Source: an uncultured Succinatimonas sp.
Lineage (GTDB): Bacteria > Pseudomonadota > Gammaproteobacteria > Enterobacterales > Succinivibrionaceae
Assembly: GCF_905203285.1 (NCBI RefSeq)
Contig: NZ_CAJKVK010000097.1
Coordinates: 1 to 7,487, forward strand
Reading direction: 5' to 3'
DNA: 7,487 nt
Numbering within the stretch: position 1 is the stretch's first letter; each line of letters opens with the position of its first letter. A program made the translations under genes and the position numbers. Below the pieces are notes generated by a model. That model searched no databases and had not been told where the DNA came from. It was given only the letters and a program-made list of their open reading frames with translations. Positions 1-6,469 of this stretch are shown in pieces.

Positions 1-26
1 ATATATTATTTTTTAAAGATTTAAAA

Positions 27-2633
27 ATGACGACACGATTAAAAGGTTTTAGCTCACAATCAATTGCAAAAATCGCTCAGCTTGAAAAAAAGATAGTTCC
101 GTTAATTTCGCCTCAGAGTTCTTTGGATAAAAATTCCGCAATGCAAATTGCTTTAGATATTGAAAATAAATTTATGCAGTTTGACGGAAGTATAGATGAA
201 AAGCATTTACTGCAAATGGATGAAGCACTTTACTATTATTATGTGGCTTTTATTCAGGGAGAAAAAAAGGCTGTTGAACATATCAGTAAATTAGTTAAGC
301 AAGATGTAGTTAAAACGTTAAATAAAATTTTTAATAATGATAGGGAGAAGGTAGAAGAGTTTTTTTTACTTTTGCAAAGCAAAAATGATTTTGAAAATGC
401 TTTAATTCAGCTTGAGAGTTATTTTGCAAAGACTTATAAGATAAATATTTATAAAGACGATCCTTCTCCTTGTGTTGATGCTCAGATTAATGAGTTTGAT
501 GTAATTTTTATACCGTCAGTATTGGTTTATTTTTATTATCAGTGCGTACGTCATAAGTTAATCAATAAAGAGGAAGATTATTTACCCTTTTTACAGCAGT
601 CTATTTCCAAGATGGAAGATATGAGTTTTTGCAGTAATTTTTATATGGATAACTGCGATATTTTGAATTTACTGCTGAATAATGAGCTTCAATCAGGAAG
701 TGAAGATTTACAGGTTATGCCCGGTATGCCGGCGCAGACAGCCTATAAAATTGGTCTTGCGTATTATTTCGGTACGGATTTGCCGCATGATATTGATAAA
801 GCCGGACGTTGGTTAAGTTATGCGTCAATGGTAGGACATCCTGCAGCAATATATGCAAGGCAGTTATTTATTATGGATATAAATTCAAGCGCGGAAGATT
901 GGGAAAGCGCTTTAATAATTCCATTATTTCATGCGTTTAAACTTGCTTTTAATCATGATAACGGTCTAGTTGGCGTTCGCTTTGAAAGCCGTTATTCTGA
1001 AGACTCTGATCTTTCAGATAAAGAGACTTTAATTACCGATTTACTGTATAACTTTTTATCTGTGTTTTTAAATGCGGTAAAGCTAGGACATCGTAAGACG
1101 GAAGATTTATTATCCTATTTGCTTTCATCTCAGGTATCTGAATATTTATTTGATGACGTTCCTTTGATGAAGGTTATGCAGGCTAAATTAATTTTATCTG
1201 ATATCGAAAAATTTAAATCTTATGTGGCAAATTATGCTGCAAATGAAGAAAAACCCAGCCAGACTTTCTATTCGTTGGCTTTGGAATTATTAAAAGAAGC
1301 CTATGAAAGCGGACATTGCGAGCAAGCTTTGGAACCTCTTGCCAATCTGCTTATAAGTCCTCAGTTTAATAAAAAAGATTTACCTTTGATAGAACAGGCC
1401 ATAGGTTGTAGGGAATGCGCAGATGTTGCGTTTAAACTCGGATCTTATTACTGGAATATGTCGGGGGAAAAGAAGGATACGGCTTTAGCTGAAAAATGGT
1501 GGTCAAAAGCTGCCCTCTTAGGTTCTTCGCTTGCCTTGTTTAATATGGCTATTTCTGCTCTTGACGGCAGGGATTTGGAAAAGGCTGCTAAATATGCCTT
1601 AAAAGCCGTAAATTCTGGGGCAGTAATGGGTTATTACATTTTGTATAGAGCCTTACTCCCAAAAGATCCTGAACTTGCGCATACCTATTTGCGATTAGGT
1701 GCAGAGTATGAATTACCTTCTTGCGTAAAAGAATATGCACGTTTGAAAAAGGAAAGAAAGTTTAAGCCGCTTAAGTTTATTCAGATTGTGGATAAGATTG
1801 CTTCTCTGTCAAACAAAGATCCTTCAGCTTGTTTGTTTATGCAAAATGTATATATAAAAGGTACGTTATTGCCGCGGGATTTGCATAAGGCGGAAAATTT
1901 TTATCGTAAAGGCGTTTCATTAACACCAGCTATGGCGCAGTATTGCCCTGATTATATTTTGGAAGATCATCTTGATTGCGCCGAAGATTCTTTTACTTAT
2001 AGAGTAGGAGTTCCTTTTAATAGAGCTCATCGCTTTATAGCCAATTACTCTAAAAGAAATCCTTTAAAAGTTGAATCTTCTAATGTTTTAAAAGATTTAG
2101 TAAAAAAATTGTATGAGTCTTTGGTTTTAGGAACTAGAGTAATAGAAATTGATACTCTTTTGGGCTGTATCCATGATGATTTATTTAGTAGCTATGATGT
2201 CGCAATAAAATATGAGCATCTAGAACAGGCAGATAATGAATCATTGTTTGCATTAAGCGATACTTACCTTAAAGATGCGGCAAACAGGCTTTGTTCTCAA
2301 ACTTTCCGATTAGGGGCTATCGGTAACGGAACCGAAAATTCGGGAGCAATTCCTTATTCATTAATGCTTGAAGCTTTATTAAATAATGAGCATGTAAATT
2401 CTCTTTATGAATATATAAAGGGGATGATTGCGCTTCGCCCGATGGCATGTAAACCGGATCTGCATGCAGCCTTTAAATTCTTTAAACGTGCGGCAAACGG
2501 CGGATGTGAAGCTGCTTTTATTTTAAGTGAAATATCTTTTGATATGTTTTTATATCATCTTGAAAACAAATTTACGGATCGCTCTATTGAAAGTACAATA
2601 AGCGGATTCATTAACACCGGTATTACTCAATAA
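27..2633 (+). CDS. Sel1-like repeat protein, large, cytoplasmic
   Basis: This 868-residue protein carries scattered Sel1-like (TPR-related) repeats. The clearest are near residues 236-276 (a G-L-A-Y-Y-F-G then D-x-x-K-A pattern), 464-501 (L-G-S-Y-Y then A-E-K-W-W-S-K-A-A), 600-630 (Y-I-K-G then D-L-H-K-A-E-N-F-Y) and 794-830 (Y-I-K-G-M then A-F-K-F-F-K-R-A-A-N-G-G). Helical, poorly conserved sequence fills the gaps, so it is probably one long alpha-solenoid. Sel1 repeats are protein-binding scaffolds; the partner here is unknown. The N-terminus (MTTRLKGFSS) is polar and shows neither a signal peptide nor a membrane segment, so I place it in the cytoplasm, unlike many secreted Sel1 proteins. 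The ATG at 27 has only a weak ribosome site (AAAGA). The frame stays open to the window edge, so a start further upstream cannot be excluded. Its stop is one base before the next gene, which suggests coupled translation. Family call is confident; function is unknown. Confidence 0.85.
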   Translation: MTTRLKGFSSQSIAKIAQLEKKIVPLISPQSSLDKNSAMQIALDIENKFMQFDGSIDEKHLLQMDEALYYYYVAFIQGEKKAVEHISKLVKQDVVKTLNKIFNNDREKVEEFFLLLQSKNDFENALIQLESYFAKTYKINIYKDDPSPCVDAQINEFDVIFIPSVLVYFYYQCVRHKLINKEEDYLPFLQQSISKMEDMSFCSNFYMDNCDILNLLLNNELQSGSEDLQVMPGMPAQTAYKIGLAYYFGTDLPHDIDKAGRWLSYASMVGHPAAIYARQLFIMDINSSAEDWESALIIPLFHAFKLAFNHDNGLVGVRFESRYSEDSDLSDKETLITDLLYNFLSVFLNAVKLGHRKTEDLLSYLLSSQVSEYLFDDVPLMKVMQAKLILSDIEKFKSYVANYAANEEKPSQTFYSLALELLKEAYESGHCEQALEPLANLLISPQFNKKDLPLIEQAIGCRECADVAFKLGSYYWNMSGEKKDTALAEKWWSKAALLGSSLALFNMAISALDGRDLEKAAKYALKAVNSGAVMGYYILYRALLPKDPELAHTYLRLGAEYELPSCVKEYARLKKERKFKPLKFIQIVDKIASLSNKDPSACLFMQNVYIKGTLLPRDLHKAENFYRKGVSLTPAMAQYCPDYILEDHLDCAEDSFTYRVGVPFNRAHRFIANYSKRNPLKVESSNVLKDLVKKLYESLVLGTRVIEIDTLLGCIHDDLFSSYDVAIKYEHLEQADNESLFALSDTYLKDAANRLCSQTFRLGAIGNGTENSGAIPYSLMLEALLNNEHVNSLYEYIKGMIALRPMACKPDLHAAFKFFKRAANGGCEAAFILSEISFDMFLYHLENKFTDRSIESTISGFINTGITQ

Positions 2634-2634
2634 A

Positions 2635-3171
2635 ATGCAATATTTATTAAAAATTACATTAAAAGATACTCCGGTTTGGCGTTTAGTTGCAGTTGACGGC
2701 ACTGCAGATATCGCTTTTGTCGCGGAGCTTATTGCGGCTTCTTTTGATTATGAGAAAGCAAGGCGTGTTTTTACCGTTAACGGAGTTGAATATAGAGCAG
2801 GCAACGGTGGAGAGGTAGAAGATATAAAAGAGTTGTCTTTGTTTGATGAATTACATCTTGAACAGGGCCAATCTTGTATTTATCGTCATAATATGAACAA
2901 TGATCTCATTCATATCGTTGAAGTTATGAAAAAAGAAGATCATTTGTTTTGTCTTATGCCTTCAACATTAGTCGGATCAGGTCTTTTGCCTAAAGATTTA
3001 CCTTTTGATCTTGAGCATATTAATGCTCATTTTGATAAAGATGATATTGATAGTCTTGATTTGCGCGAGTGTACAAAAAGAATGCGCGCTTTAGGTGTAC
3101 AAAGAAAAGACTTAAAAGAGTCTCTGCTCCGTCTTGGCTCTCGTGATTTAAGCGTAAAAATCAATTGTTGA
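2635..3171 (+). CDS. pRiA4b ORF-3-like (IS1096 passenger-type) fold protein
   Basis: This 178-residue protein opens with Y-L-L-K-I-T-L-K-D-T-P-V-W-R, which matches the start of the plasmid pRiA4b ORF-3-like family (usually L-K-x-x-L-x-x-x-x-P-x-I-W-R). Other expected landmarks follow in order: a helix E-L-I-A-A-S-F-D-Y near residues 32-40, F-T-V-N-G-V-E-Y near 46-53, L-F-D-E-L near 69-73, and a strand around Y-R-H-N-M-N-N-D-L-I-H-I-V-E-V near 83-97 in place of the usual Y-D-F-G-D-x-W-x-H. The Cys/Pro-rich element that often follows in the family is reduced to one Cys. The family is named after a plasmid ORF and a transposon passenger gene, but no transposase or terminal repeat is visible here, and its biochemical role is not established. 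The ATG follows the TAA of the Sel1 gene after a single A, so translation probably restarts there. Assignment rests on remembered pattern only. Confidence 0.65.
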   Translation: MQYLLKITLKDTPVWRLVAVDGTADIAFVAELIAASFDYEKARRVFTVNGVEYRAGNGGEVEDIKELSLFDELHLEQGQSCIYRHNMNNDLIHIVEVMKKEDHLFCLMPSTLVGSGLLPKDLPFDLEHINAHFDKDDIDSLDLRECTKRMRALGVQRKDLKESLLRLGSRDLSVKINC

Positions 3172-3200
3172 TTTGATTTTTGTGCCGCTTCTTTTATGAT
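3168..3200 (+). promoter_or_regulatory. possible sigma70-type promoter for the cstA leader
   Basis: TTGATT occurs twice (3168-3173 and 3173-3178). The second copy is 16 bases from TATGAT at 3195-3200, which matches TATAAT at five of six positions. Transcription would begin near 3207, inside the first hairpin of the gene-free stretch, giving cstA a leader of roughly 350 nt. In AT-rich DNA such matches arise by chance, so this is only a candidate. Confidence 0.3.
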
Positions 3201-3225
3201 TTAATGCGCTATTTTGGCGCATTAA
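3201..3225 (+). terminator. hairpin after the Sel1/pRiA4b pair, possible weak terminator
   Basis: TTAATGCGC (3201-3209) and GCGCATTAA (3217-3225) form a perfect 9-bp stem around a 7-base loop. It lies 30 bases after the stop at 3171 and is followed by an AT-rich stretch (TTAAATATTTT) rather than a clean T run. It could end the upstream two-gene transcript, or be the first structure of the cstA leader if the promoter candidate at 3173-3200 is real. Confidence 0.45.
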
Positions 3226-3263
3226 TTAAATATTTTGGCTCTTTTTAGTATGTTTTTAAGAAA

Positions 3264-3303
3264 GTATCAGCATTTTTGCATCGTTTTATATTTATGCTGA
3301 TAC
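3264..3303 (+). repeat. 10-bp perfect inverted repeat in the cstA leader
   Basis: GTATCAGCAT (3264-3273) is the exact reverse complement of ATGCTGATAC (3294-3303), with a 20-base loop between. The loop contains ATCGTTTTATAT (3280-3291), whose parts are complementary to AAACGAT (3320-3326) and ATATAAAA (3325-3332) downstream of the stem, so a pseudoknot is possible on paper. No T run follows, so this is not a classical terminator. Confidence 0.6.
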
Positions 3304-3342
3304 AATTATCCGATTTATCAAACGATATAAAATTTCGTTTCA

Positions 3343-3374
3343 ATTCGAAATGGACATATCCGTTTATTTCGAAT
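3343..3374 (+). repeat. 9-bp perfect inverted repeat in the cstA leader
   Basis: ATTCGAAAT (3343-3351) pairs exactly with ATTTCGAAT (3366-3374). Inside it, GGA (3352-3354) can pair with TCC (3359-3361) around CATA, extending the helix. The left arm can pair instead with ATTTCG at 3332-3337, so two mutually exclusive hairpins are possible. It could be a leader RNA element or a DNA operator; the sequence alone does not decide. Confidence 0.55.
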
Positions 3375-3564
3375 CAATAAAAGTTTTGATAATCAGTCAG
3401 ACTTTTCATCAATTCTTCATTAACTGCAGATAACCGTCTGATGTTAGTGACAGTCATTACGTCCTTTAATTGTTATAGCGGCGTAGCAGATCCGTTGATC
3501 TGTTCAAATTTCATTGGTTAAAGAAGTTAGTTCAAAAGTCGAAAGGCTTATGGAGCTGTTTTTT

Positions 3565-5304
3565 ATGAGCGGAAGTTTGTTATTTTGTATATGCTTGGCA
3601 TATTTTGTTGCCGCATATTTTTGCTATGGCGGATATTTAAAGCGTGTTTTTAGAATAGATCCTAAAAATCCGACTCCTGCACACACCCAGTTTGACGGTA
3701 TTGATTATGTACCGACCCCACGAATCGTTCTGTTCGGGCATCATTTTGCATCGATTGCAGGTCCCGGTCCTATCGTCGGTCCGATTATGGCTGCATATTT
3801 CGGGTGGCTTCCTGCTTTAATTTGGATTTTGGTAGGCTGCGTCTTTGTCGGAGCTTTCCACGATTTTGCAGCAATGGTAATGTCTGTGCGTAATAAGGGT
3901 CGTTCCATTTCATACATAATGGAAGATCTTATGGGTTACGCAGGTCGTATGTTGTTTTTGATTTTCTGCTGTTCCTGCTTGGTTCTCATTGTCGGTATCT
4001 TTACTTTACTTATAGCCGGCATGTTCGTACAGATCCCTGCAGTTGCCACGGCTTCTTTGCTCTTTATCGGCATGGCGCCTTTATTTGCTCTTTGCTCAAT
4101 GAAGCTTGGATTCGGCCTTAAAAAATCATCTTTTTTATTTGTTCCGCTTGTGTTTTTGACTGTTTTGATCGGTGATTTGTTGCCGATTGATTTGGTTGCA
4201 AGTTTCGGCATGTCAAAACAAGGTGCTACATATATCTGGATAGCTGTTTTGGCTATATATGTTTTTGCCGCATCCGTTGTTCCGGTACAGTGGCTCCTTC
4301 AGCCTCGCGATTATCTGAATTCATATCTTTTATACGGAATGCTTGCCTTAGGTATTGTCTCGATTATCGCCTATAATCCGGATATTAATTTAAATGCTTT
4401 TAACGGTTGGACTGCATTGACTGCAGACGGCAATATGACCGCCATGATCCCGGCGTTGTTTATTTTTATCGCTTGCGGTGCGTGCTCCGGTTTCCATTCA
4501 TTAGTAGCCTCAGGTACTACTTCAAAACAGATTAATTCCGAAAAAGATCTGTTGCCCATTGGCTACGGCGGTATGATTTTAGAGGGTATTTTAGGCGTTA
4601 TGGCCTTAGTTGCCGTAATGGCTATGGAGCCTGCTACTTTCTTTGAAGTAGGCAAAAACCAACCGATGGCTTTTGCTACAGGTATCGCTTCTTTCTCTGC
4701 TGCTCTCGGAATTCCGGAAGTTTATTCCAAAGTATTCATTTCTTTGGCAATTTCGGCCTTCATGATGACCTCTCTTGATACTGCTACTCGTCTTGGCCGT
4801 TTCTTGTGGCAGGAACTTTTCATGCCGCGTGCCAAGAAGTCTGCAGAAAACAACAATAATGAACCTTCTACTATTAAACCTCAGATGGCTCAATGGAGAA
4901 AGGTTATTACCAATCCGTTCTTAGCTGCTTTTATTATTGTAGGTCTTTCCATGTTGATGGCTTTAACTGGAAGTGCTGCCAGCATTTGGCCGATTTTCGG
5001 TGCATCTAACCAGTTAATGGCAGGTTTGACTTTCCTTGGTATTACTCTTTATCTGATGATAAAGGGAGCTAATTGGTTTATTTCTTTTATTCCTATGGTT
5101 CTTATGATGGTAATGAGCTTATGGGGCGTTGCACAAGTTGTTTCACAGCAGTGGGGACAAAATTCGGTTCTTGTCGTATCCGGTATTTTCCTTTTTGCTA
5201 TGGCCGTTTTGATGATTTTGTTAGGCGCTTCAATTATGCTGCACCATTTAAAAGCTATTTACGGCAAGAAAGAATTTGCTTACGCTAAAGTAGAAAATGA
5301 CTAA
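3565..5304 (+). CDS. cstA: CstA-family carbon starvation / pyruvate-peptide transporter
   Basis: This is a polytopic inner-membrane transporter of the CstA family. Family members CstA and BtsT of E. coli import pyruvate, and CstA has also been linked to peptide uptake; the substrate here is unknown. Numbered from the ATG at 3565 (579 residues), hallmarks are H-H-F-A-S-I-A-G-P-G-P-I-x-G-P at 59-73, G-A-F-H-D-F at 96-101, P-V-Q-W-L-L-Q-P-R-D-Y at 240-250, the G-x-H-S-L-V-A-S-G-T-T-S-K-Q stretch at 309-322, T-S-L-D-T-A-T-R at 402-409 and F-G-A-S-N-Q-L-M-A at 478-486. A polar loop (424-440) separates the main CstA domain from the C-terminal membrane part. It is shorter than the roughly 700-residue E. 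coli proteins, like many anaerobe versions. I prefer 3565 because GGAG lies nine bases upstream and MSGSLLFCICLAYF opens directly with a membrane helix. ATG 3550 and TTG 3514 are in-frame alternatives. Confidence 0.93.
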   Translation: MSGSLLFCICLAYFVAAYFCYGGYLKRVFRIDPKNPTPAHTQFDGIDYVPTPRIVLFGHHFASIAGPGPIVGPIMAAYFGWLPALIWILVGCVFVGAFHDFAAMVMSVRNKGRSISYIMEDLMGYAGRMLFLIFCCSCLVLIVGIFTLLIAGMFVQIPAVATASLLFIGMAPLFALCSMKLGFGLKKSSFLFVPLVFLTVLIGDLLPIDLVASFGMSKQGATYIWIAVLAIYVFAASVVPVQWLLQPRDYLNSYLLYGMLALGIVSIIAYNPDINLNAFNGWTALTADGNMTAMIPALFIFIACGACSGFHSLVASGTTSKQINSEKDLLPIGYGGMILEGILGVMALVAVMAMEPATFFEVGKNQPMAFATGIASFSAALGIPEVYSKVFISLAISAFMMTSLDTATRLGRFLWQELFMPRAKKSAENNNNEPSTIKPQMAQWRKVITNPFLAAFIIVGLSMLMALTGSAASIWPIFGASNQLMAGLTFLGITLYLMIKGANWFISFIPMVLMMVMSLWGVAQVVSQQWGQNSVLVVSGIFLFAMAVLMILLGASIMLHHLKAIYGKKEFAYAKVEND

Positions 5305-5313
5305 TTAGTCATT
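5296..5313. repeat. 18-bp perfect palindrome across the cstA stop codon
   Basis: AATGACTAATTAGTCATT reads identically on both strands and includes the TAA stop at 5302-5304. With no spacer it cannot form an RNA hairpin efficiently, so if functional it is more likely a DNA site for a dimeric protein. The leader holds a related imperfect dyad, TAGTGACAGTCATTA at 3445-3459. Chance cannot be excluded. Confidence 0.45.
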
Positions 5314-5324
5314 CCTTGCCAGAT

Positions 5325-5367
5325 AAGACCCGCATAAACATGTTTTCTGCGGGTTTTTCTTTTTTGA
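5325..5367 (+). terminator. Rho-independent terminator of cstA
   Basis: ACCCGCA (5328-5334) pairs exactly with TGCGGGT (5348-5354). The stem can be lengthened at its base by the preceding AAG against the T run, and inside the loop AAA/TTT around CATG adds pairs. It is followed at once by T-rich sequence (TTTTTCTTTTTT). It lies about 20 bases after the cstA stop and separates this gene from the next. Confidence 0.85.
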
Positions 5368-5405
5368 GGCTTTTCTTTTGTTAGAATTTATTTGAGGAGA
5401 ACGCT

Positions 5406-6053
5406 ATGCAAGGAAAAGTAACAATTTACGATGCTAAGGCAAAGCAAGGCCATATTCAGGCAAATGACGGTAATATATACAGCTTTGATGCTTTGTCTTT
5501 TACAAACAAAAATGATGAATCTTTAATTAAAGAGGGGATGTCTTGTACCTTTGAGATTATTGATAATAAGGTAAGCAATTTTTGCTTAAATGACGCCGAA
5601 GATTTTATTTTCAGGAATGAAACTTTTAAAGAGCCTGAAAGTTTTGAGCTTATCTCAGGAGATTTGCCTGCCAATTACATATTGATTGATAAAGCAAAGG
5701 TTTCTATAGCCAAAACGGATCGCGTCAGAGAAAAAGCGATATATAAATTGAAACATGATTGTAAGATTTTGGGCGCTAATATTATTTTGGATGTTAAAGA
5801 AAGTACCAATATAAGAAGCGCTATGGGATACGGCTTTAAGTTTTATACGATAGAGGGAGTTCCTGCAACGGTTGGTATTGCCGATCCTACAGGTACCGTA
5901 TCACGTGATGATTTGGAGCATCGTCTGCATCATAAAGAAATCATGAAGCAAAAAAATAATGCAGAAACTATAAAGATAGCTAATCTTGCATTGAGAATTT
6001 GCGGCGTAATTTTGTTCATTATTTTTCTTTTAGGATTTATTTTTACATTGTAA
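5406..6053 (+). CDS. membrane-anchored protein: cold-shock-like N-terminus plus YbjQ-like region
   Basis: This 215-residue protein has three parts. Residues 1-60 resemble a cold-shock (OB) fold: G-K-V-x-x-Y-D-A-K-x-x-Q-G-H-I-x-x-x-D-G-x-x-Y-x-F, ending in E-G-M-x-C-x-F-E-I. The aromatic RNA-binding motifs of true cold-shock proteins are mostly lost (Q-G-H-I instead of a G-F-G-F-I type), so nucleic-acid binding is doubtful. Residues about 90-160 contain A-I-Y-K-L-K-x-x-C-K-x-L-G-A-N-I-I-L-D-V and a G-Y-G-F-K-F-Y-x-x-E-G-x-P-A-T-V-G stretch, resembling YbjQ-like heavy-metal-binding-type proteins and known proteobacterial proteins joining these two parts. Residues 191-214 form one hydrophobic helix, suggesting a C-terminal tail anchor. 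GAGGAG six bases before the ATG fixes the start. It stands alone between the cstA terminator and a small iron-related gene. Its function is unknown; the domain calls come from memory of the families. Confidence 0.75.
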   Translation: MQGKVTIYDAKAKQGHIQANDGNIYSFDALSFTNKNDESLIKEGMSCTFEIIDNKVSNFCLNDAEDFIFRNETFKEPESFELISGDLPANYILIDKAKVSIAKTDRVREKAIYKLKHDCKILGANIILDVKESTNIRSAMGYGFKFYTIEGVPATVGIADPTGTVSRDDLEHRLHHKEIMKQKNNAETIKIANLALRICGVILFIIFLLGFIFTL

Positions 6054-6065
6054 TTGCGGTTTCTC

Positions 6066-6094
6066 TTGTAAATGGAAAATAGTTGTCATATGCT
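6066..6094 (+). promoter_or_regulatory. candidate promoter for the small Cys-rich membrane gene
   Basis: TTGTAA (6066-6071) and TATGCT (6089-6094) are 17 bases apart, each matching the sigma70 consensus at four of six positions. A start near 6101 would leave a short leader holding the AGGAG ribosome site at 6111-6115. Spacing and position are good but the hexamers are poor. Confidence 0.3.
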
Positions 6095-6121
6095 AACTAA
6101 AAAAATAGAAAGGAGCTTACC

Positions 6122-6271
6122 GTGGATACATTAATTATTGCCGTTATCGTAATTTTAGTCATGATCCCTTGTTTTCTGGGGTTAAGAAGGATATTCGGTA
6201 CCCTTACCGGAAAAAGCAGTACATGCGGATGTTCAGGAAATGAATGTCACTGTAATGACAAAAAGCAATGA
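6122..6271 (+). CDS. FeoB-associated Cys-rich membrane protein, 49 aa
   Basis: A GTG start, six bases after AGGAG (6111-6115), opens a 49-codon gene ending in TGA. The product has one N-terminal membrane helix (residues 4-21, D-T-L-I-I-A-V-I-V-I-L-V), a short basic stretch (R-R-I-F-G) and a Cys-rich tail with C35-G-C37 and C42-H-C44, plus C17 within the helix. This layout (short helix, then G-L-R-R, then a cluster of cysteines) is typical of the small FeoB-associated Cys-rich membrane proteins encoded beside the ferrous-iron permease FeoB, for which a role in Feo transport has been proposed. No feoA or feoB is present here; the preceding gene is unrelated. The next genes are two metalloregulator-type proteins, which supports an iron link. 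A real feo operon may lie elsewhere or beyond the window. Confidence 0.8.
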   Translation: MDTLIIAVIVILVMIPCFLGLRRIFGTLTGKSSTCGCSGNECHCNDKKQ

Positions 6272-6328
6272 TATTAATATGCGAATAAATATATTTATTT
6301 TTCAAGGAACTAAATAGAGAATTGTTTA

Positions 6329-6337
6329 TGGTATAGT
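6329..6337 (+). promoter_or_regulatory. extended -10 promoter-like motif
   Basis: TGGTATAGT fits the extended -10 pattern (TG, one base, then five of six matches to TATAAT). There is no good -35. A transcript from here would start near 6344 and reach the terminator at 6359-6386 after only about 40 bases, so either it makes a very short RNA or the match is accidental. Confidence 0.2.
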
Positions 6338-6358
6338 TATCCGAAGGCTTTTTTAAAA

Positions 6359-6386
6359 TGCAGCAAATGTAGCTGCAGTTTTTTTT
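6359..6386 (+). terminator. Rho-independent terminator after the Cys-rich membrane gene
   Basis: TGCAGC (6359-6364) and GCTGCA (6372-6377) form a perfect 6-bp GC-containing stem with a 7-base loop, followed after one G by eight Ts (6379-6386). It isolates the small membrane gene from the regulator pair downstream. Confidence 0.8.
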
Positions 6387-6415
6387 GAAAACTGGTGTTG
6401 CATTAAAATTTTTTT

Positions 6416-6432
6416 ATTTTCATTTTGAAAAT
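6416..6432. repeat. AT-rich inverted repeat upstream of the regulator pair
   Basis: ATTTTCA and TGAAAAT flank TTT, making a perfect 7-3-7 dyad about 40 bases before the likely -10 element of the regulator genes. Size and position suit a dimeric repressor or activator, but the DNA is AT-rich and the match could be accidental. Confidence 0.35.
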
Positions 6433-6469
6433 TAGTTTAACAACTTGAAAAAGAAAAGCTTTGGCACTA

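Larger units (their letters stand above)
3172..3564 (+). other. gene-free stretch with multiple inverted repeats; probable cstA leader
   Basis: I see no convincing gene in this stretch. It holds four exact inverted repeats: 3201-3209/3217-3225 (9 bp), 3264-3273/3294-3303 (10 bp, 20-base loop), 3343-3351/3366-3374 (9 bp, 14-base loop with an inner GGA/TCC pairing) and 3487-3492/3497-3502 (6 bp, 4-base loop). Three short ORFs occur (from 3204, 3294 and 3441), none with a ribosome site. In Escherichia coli, cstA is controlled by cAMP-CRP and by CsrA binding in its leader, which is established. Here I find no good CRP site; GGA motifs at 3352-3354 and 3552-3554 could be CsrA contacts but are unproven. 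Confidence 0.5.

Noticed and set aside
3204..3248. 14-codon ORF beginning in the first leader hairpin
   Set aside because: It has no ribosome site and starts inside a stem.
3294..3380. 28-codon ORF in the cstA leader
   Set aside because: It has no ribosome site, starts inside the arm of an exact inverted repeat, and its product has no recognisable feature.
3445..3465. CRP-like site before cstA (AGTGA, six bases, TTACG)
   Set aside because: Only the left half resembles TGTGA and the right half is far from TCACA, which is too weak to call.
3441..3521. 26-codon ORF ending shortly before cstA, considered as a leader peptide
   Set aside because: It has no ribosome site and no run of regulatory codons. 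It is reported only as part of the gene-free stretch.
3514..3564. TTG start at 3514 (596 aa) and ATG at 3550 for the CstA protein
   Set aside because: TTG 3514 has no ribosome site and a small hairpin just before it. ATG 3550 has AAGG only three bases away. ATG 3565 has GGAG at nine bases and begins directly with the first membrane helix, as in the family.
3936..4893. Three ORFs on the - strand inside cstA
   Set aside because: They lie opposite strongly conserved CstA coding sequence, have compositions typical of antisense shadows, and match no family.
5073..5288. Second + strand ORF within the cstA 3' part
   Set aside because: It is an out-of-frame shadow of the CstA C-terminal membrane segment.
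5364..5387. Promoter TTGAGG / TAGAAT for the cold-shock-like gene
   Set aside because: The spacing is only 12 bases. TAGAAT may be a -10, but no acceptable -35 is visible.
5456..5674. - strand ORF opposite the cold-shock-like gene
   Set aside because: It is an antisense shadow of a gene with a clear ribosome site and domain structure.
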